Shown piece by piece: positions 63,576-64,000 of a stretch of DNA of 64,000 nucleotides (positions are counted from its first letter, which is position 1; each line of letters begins with the position of its first letter). The stretch is taken from contig NZ_JADZAJ010000015.1 in NCBI RefSeq assembly GCF_020852615.1, positions 23,433-87,432 of the forward strand, in the 5' to 3' direction. The notes beneath the pieces are model-generated. The model had not been told where the DNA came from, searched no databases, and was given only the letters and a program-made list of their open reading frames with translations. Both the position numbers and the translations under genes were made by a program. The stretch is from Nitrosomonas sp. (GTDB lineage: Bacteria > Pseudomonadota > Gammaproteobacteria > Burkholderiales > Nitrosomonadaceae).

Positions 63576-64000
63576 TCAGATATTCTCCCGGCCGGCTATT
63601 TTACGGATGGTACGATGGGCGGGCGGAACACTGAGGCGTGCCGCCCGCTTCCTGGTCCAGATGATGATGCCGGTTACTGACAACAGTACGATGGTCAGTC
63701 CGAGTGCACAAACAAAAATACGGTACGGCAATCCGAACACATTGGCCATGTGCAGCGCAAAAAGCCAATTCGTCACGGTATTACCGCTGTATTGGCCGCT
63801 CGGCAGCAATGCCAGCTTGAATTCACCCGTATCAGCATCAAAAAATACACTCGTTCTGCCGCGCCGATCCTGAATCTCTTTTGAACTGCGCACAATGTAC
63901 TGATAAGTACCGTTTCCACGATCCAGTCTCAGGGCAATAACCTGCTCGACTGCAAAACCATGCTTGTTCGCCTGCTCACTCATCAACTGTTCGCCAATGC
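63576..64000 (-). CDS. PepSY-associated transmembrane protein (partial, N-terminus cut)
   Basis: The frame stays open to the right window edge, so the start is missing. The visible ~140 residues contain the end of a PepSY-like region (VFFDADTGEFKLALLPSGQYSG), then NWLFALHMANVFGLPYRIFVC and a last membrane helix (LGLTIVLLSVTGIIIWTRKR). This matches the PepSY-associated TM (iron-regulated, DUF3526-like naming varies) family often encoded with TonB receptors. Its family role is in iron or siderophore reduction at the inner membrane; here it is inferred. Confidence 0.78.
   Translation of the reverse strand, partial: IGEQLMSEQANKHGFAVEQVIALRLDRGNGTYQYIVRSSKEIQDRRGRTSVFFDADTGEFKLALLPSGQYSGNTVTNWLFALHMANVFGLPYRIFVCALGLTIVLLSVTGIIIWTRKRAARLSVPPAHRTIRKIAGRENI

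Overview
The window looks like a chromosomal segment of an ammonia-oxidising betaproteobacterium of the genus Nitrosomonas (N. europaea / N. eutropha group). The strongest sign is a four-gene unit at 43.9-47.05 kb: a two-domain multicopper oxidase, a dihaem and a monohaem cytochrome c, and the copper nitrite reductase NirK. It has an NsrR-type palindrome at its promoter, the arrangement known as ncgABC-nirK in N. europaea. Many c-type cytochromes, petABC-secA, an exosortase-A-associated glycosyltransferase and a PEP-CTERM protein agree with this. No rRNA, tRNA, insertion sequence, prophage or CRISPR array was seen. The first gene (sspA) and the last (PepSY transmembrane protein) run off the window.

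Layout. 0-7 kb: sspA, the cytochrome bc1 operon petABC, secA and dciA. 7-15.6 kb: a mostly tightly packed minus-strand run that reads as a membrane-lipid module. It has a Tam41-like phosphatidate cytidylyltransferase, a diacylglycerol kinase-like enzyme, a CDP-alcohol phosphatidyltransferase, an LptG/LptF-type permease pair, a nucleotidyltransferase and an acyltransferase-like protein. 15.9-20.3 kb: ExoD and the end of an exopolysaccharide cluster (adenylate-forming enzyme and two GT4 glycosyltransferases). 20.4-32.5 kb: housekeeping and redox genes (ribD, a phosphatase, a two-gene multihaem cytochrome operon, ftsH, frmA-fghA for formaldehyde, an ornithine/lysine decarboxylase with a hidden upstream leader ORF, rimO).

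32.7-43.6 kb: a PEP-CTERM protein, bolA, an ECF sigma factor with a DUF3619 partner, then a cyanophycin locus: an ABC transporter with an N-terminal extension, a DUF1854 protein and two cyanophycin synthetase paralogues. The two paralogues have lost different active-site motifs, so they probably work together. 43.9-47.2 kb: ncgABC-nirK. 47.4-52.8 kb: a divergently transcribed unit made of a secreted, membrane-anchored CobN-like chelatase homologue, an ExbB/MotA-like channel protein and a DUF2149 protein, behind a pair of palindromes two helical turns apart. It resembles the HmuS-HmuU-HmuV part of Bacteroidota haem-use operons. 53-64 kb: DUF1841, two small cytochromes c, uup, selD-selU (selenium for tRNA modification), DUF4389, an M17 aminopeptidase, thyA-folA and a REC-EAL regulator.

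The observations I rate most worth following are: the 21-codon leader ORF with a strong ribosome-binding site upstream of the decarboxylase; the split of catalytic motifs between the two cyanophycin synthetases; the CobN/ExbB/DUF2149 unit and its tandem operators; and the lipid synthesis-export module.
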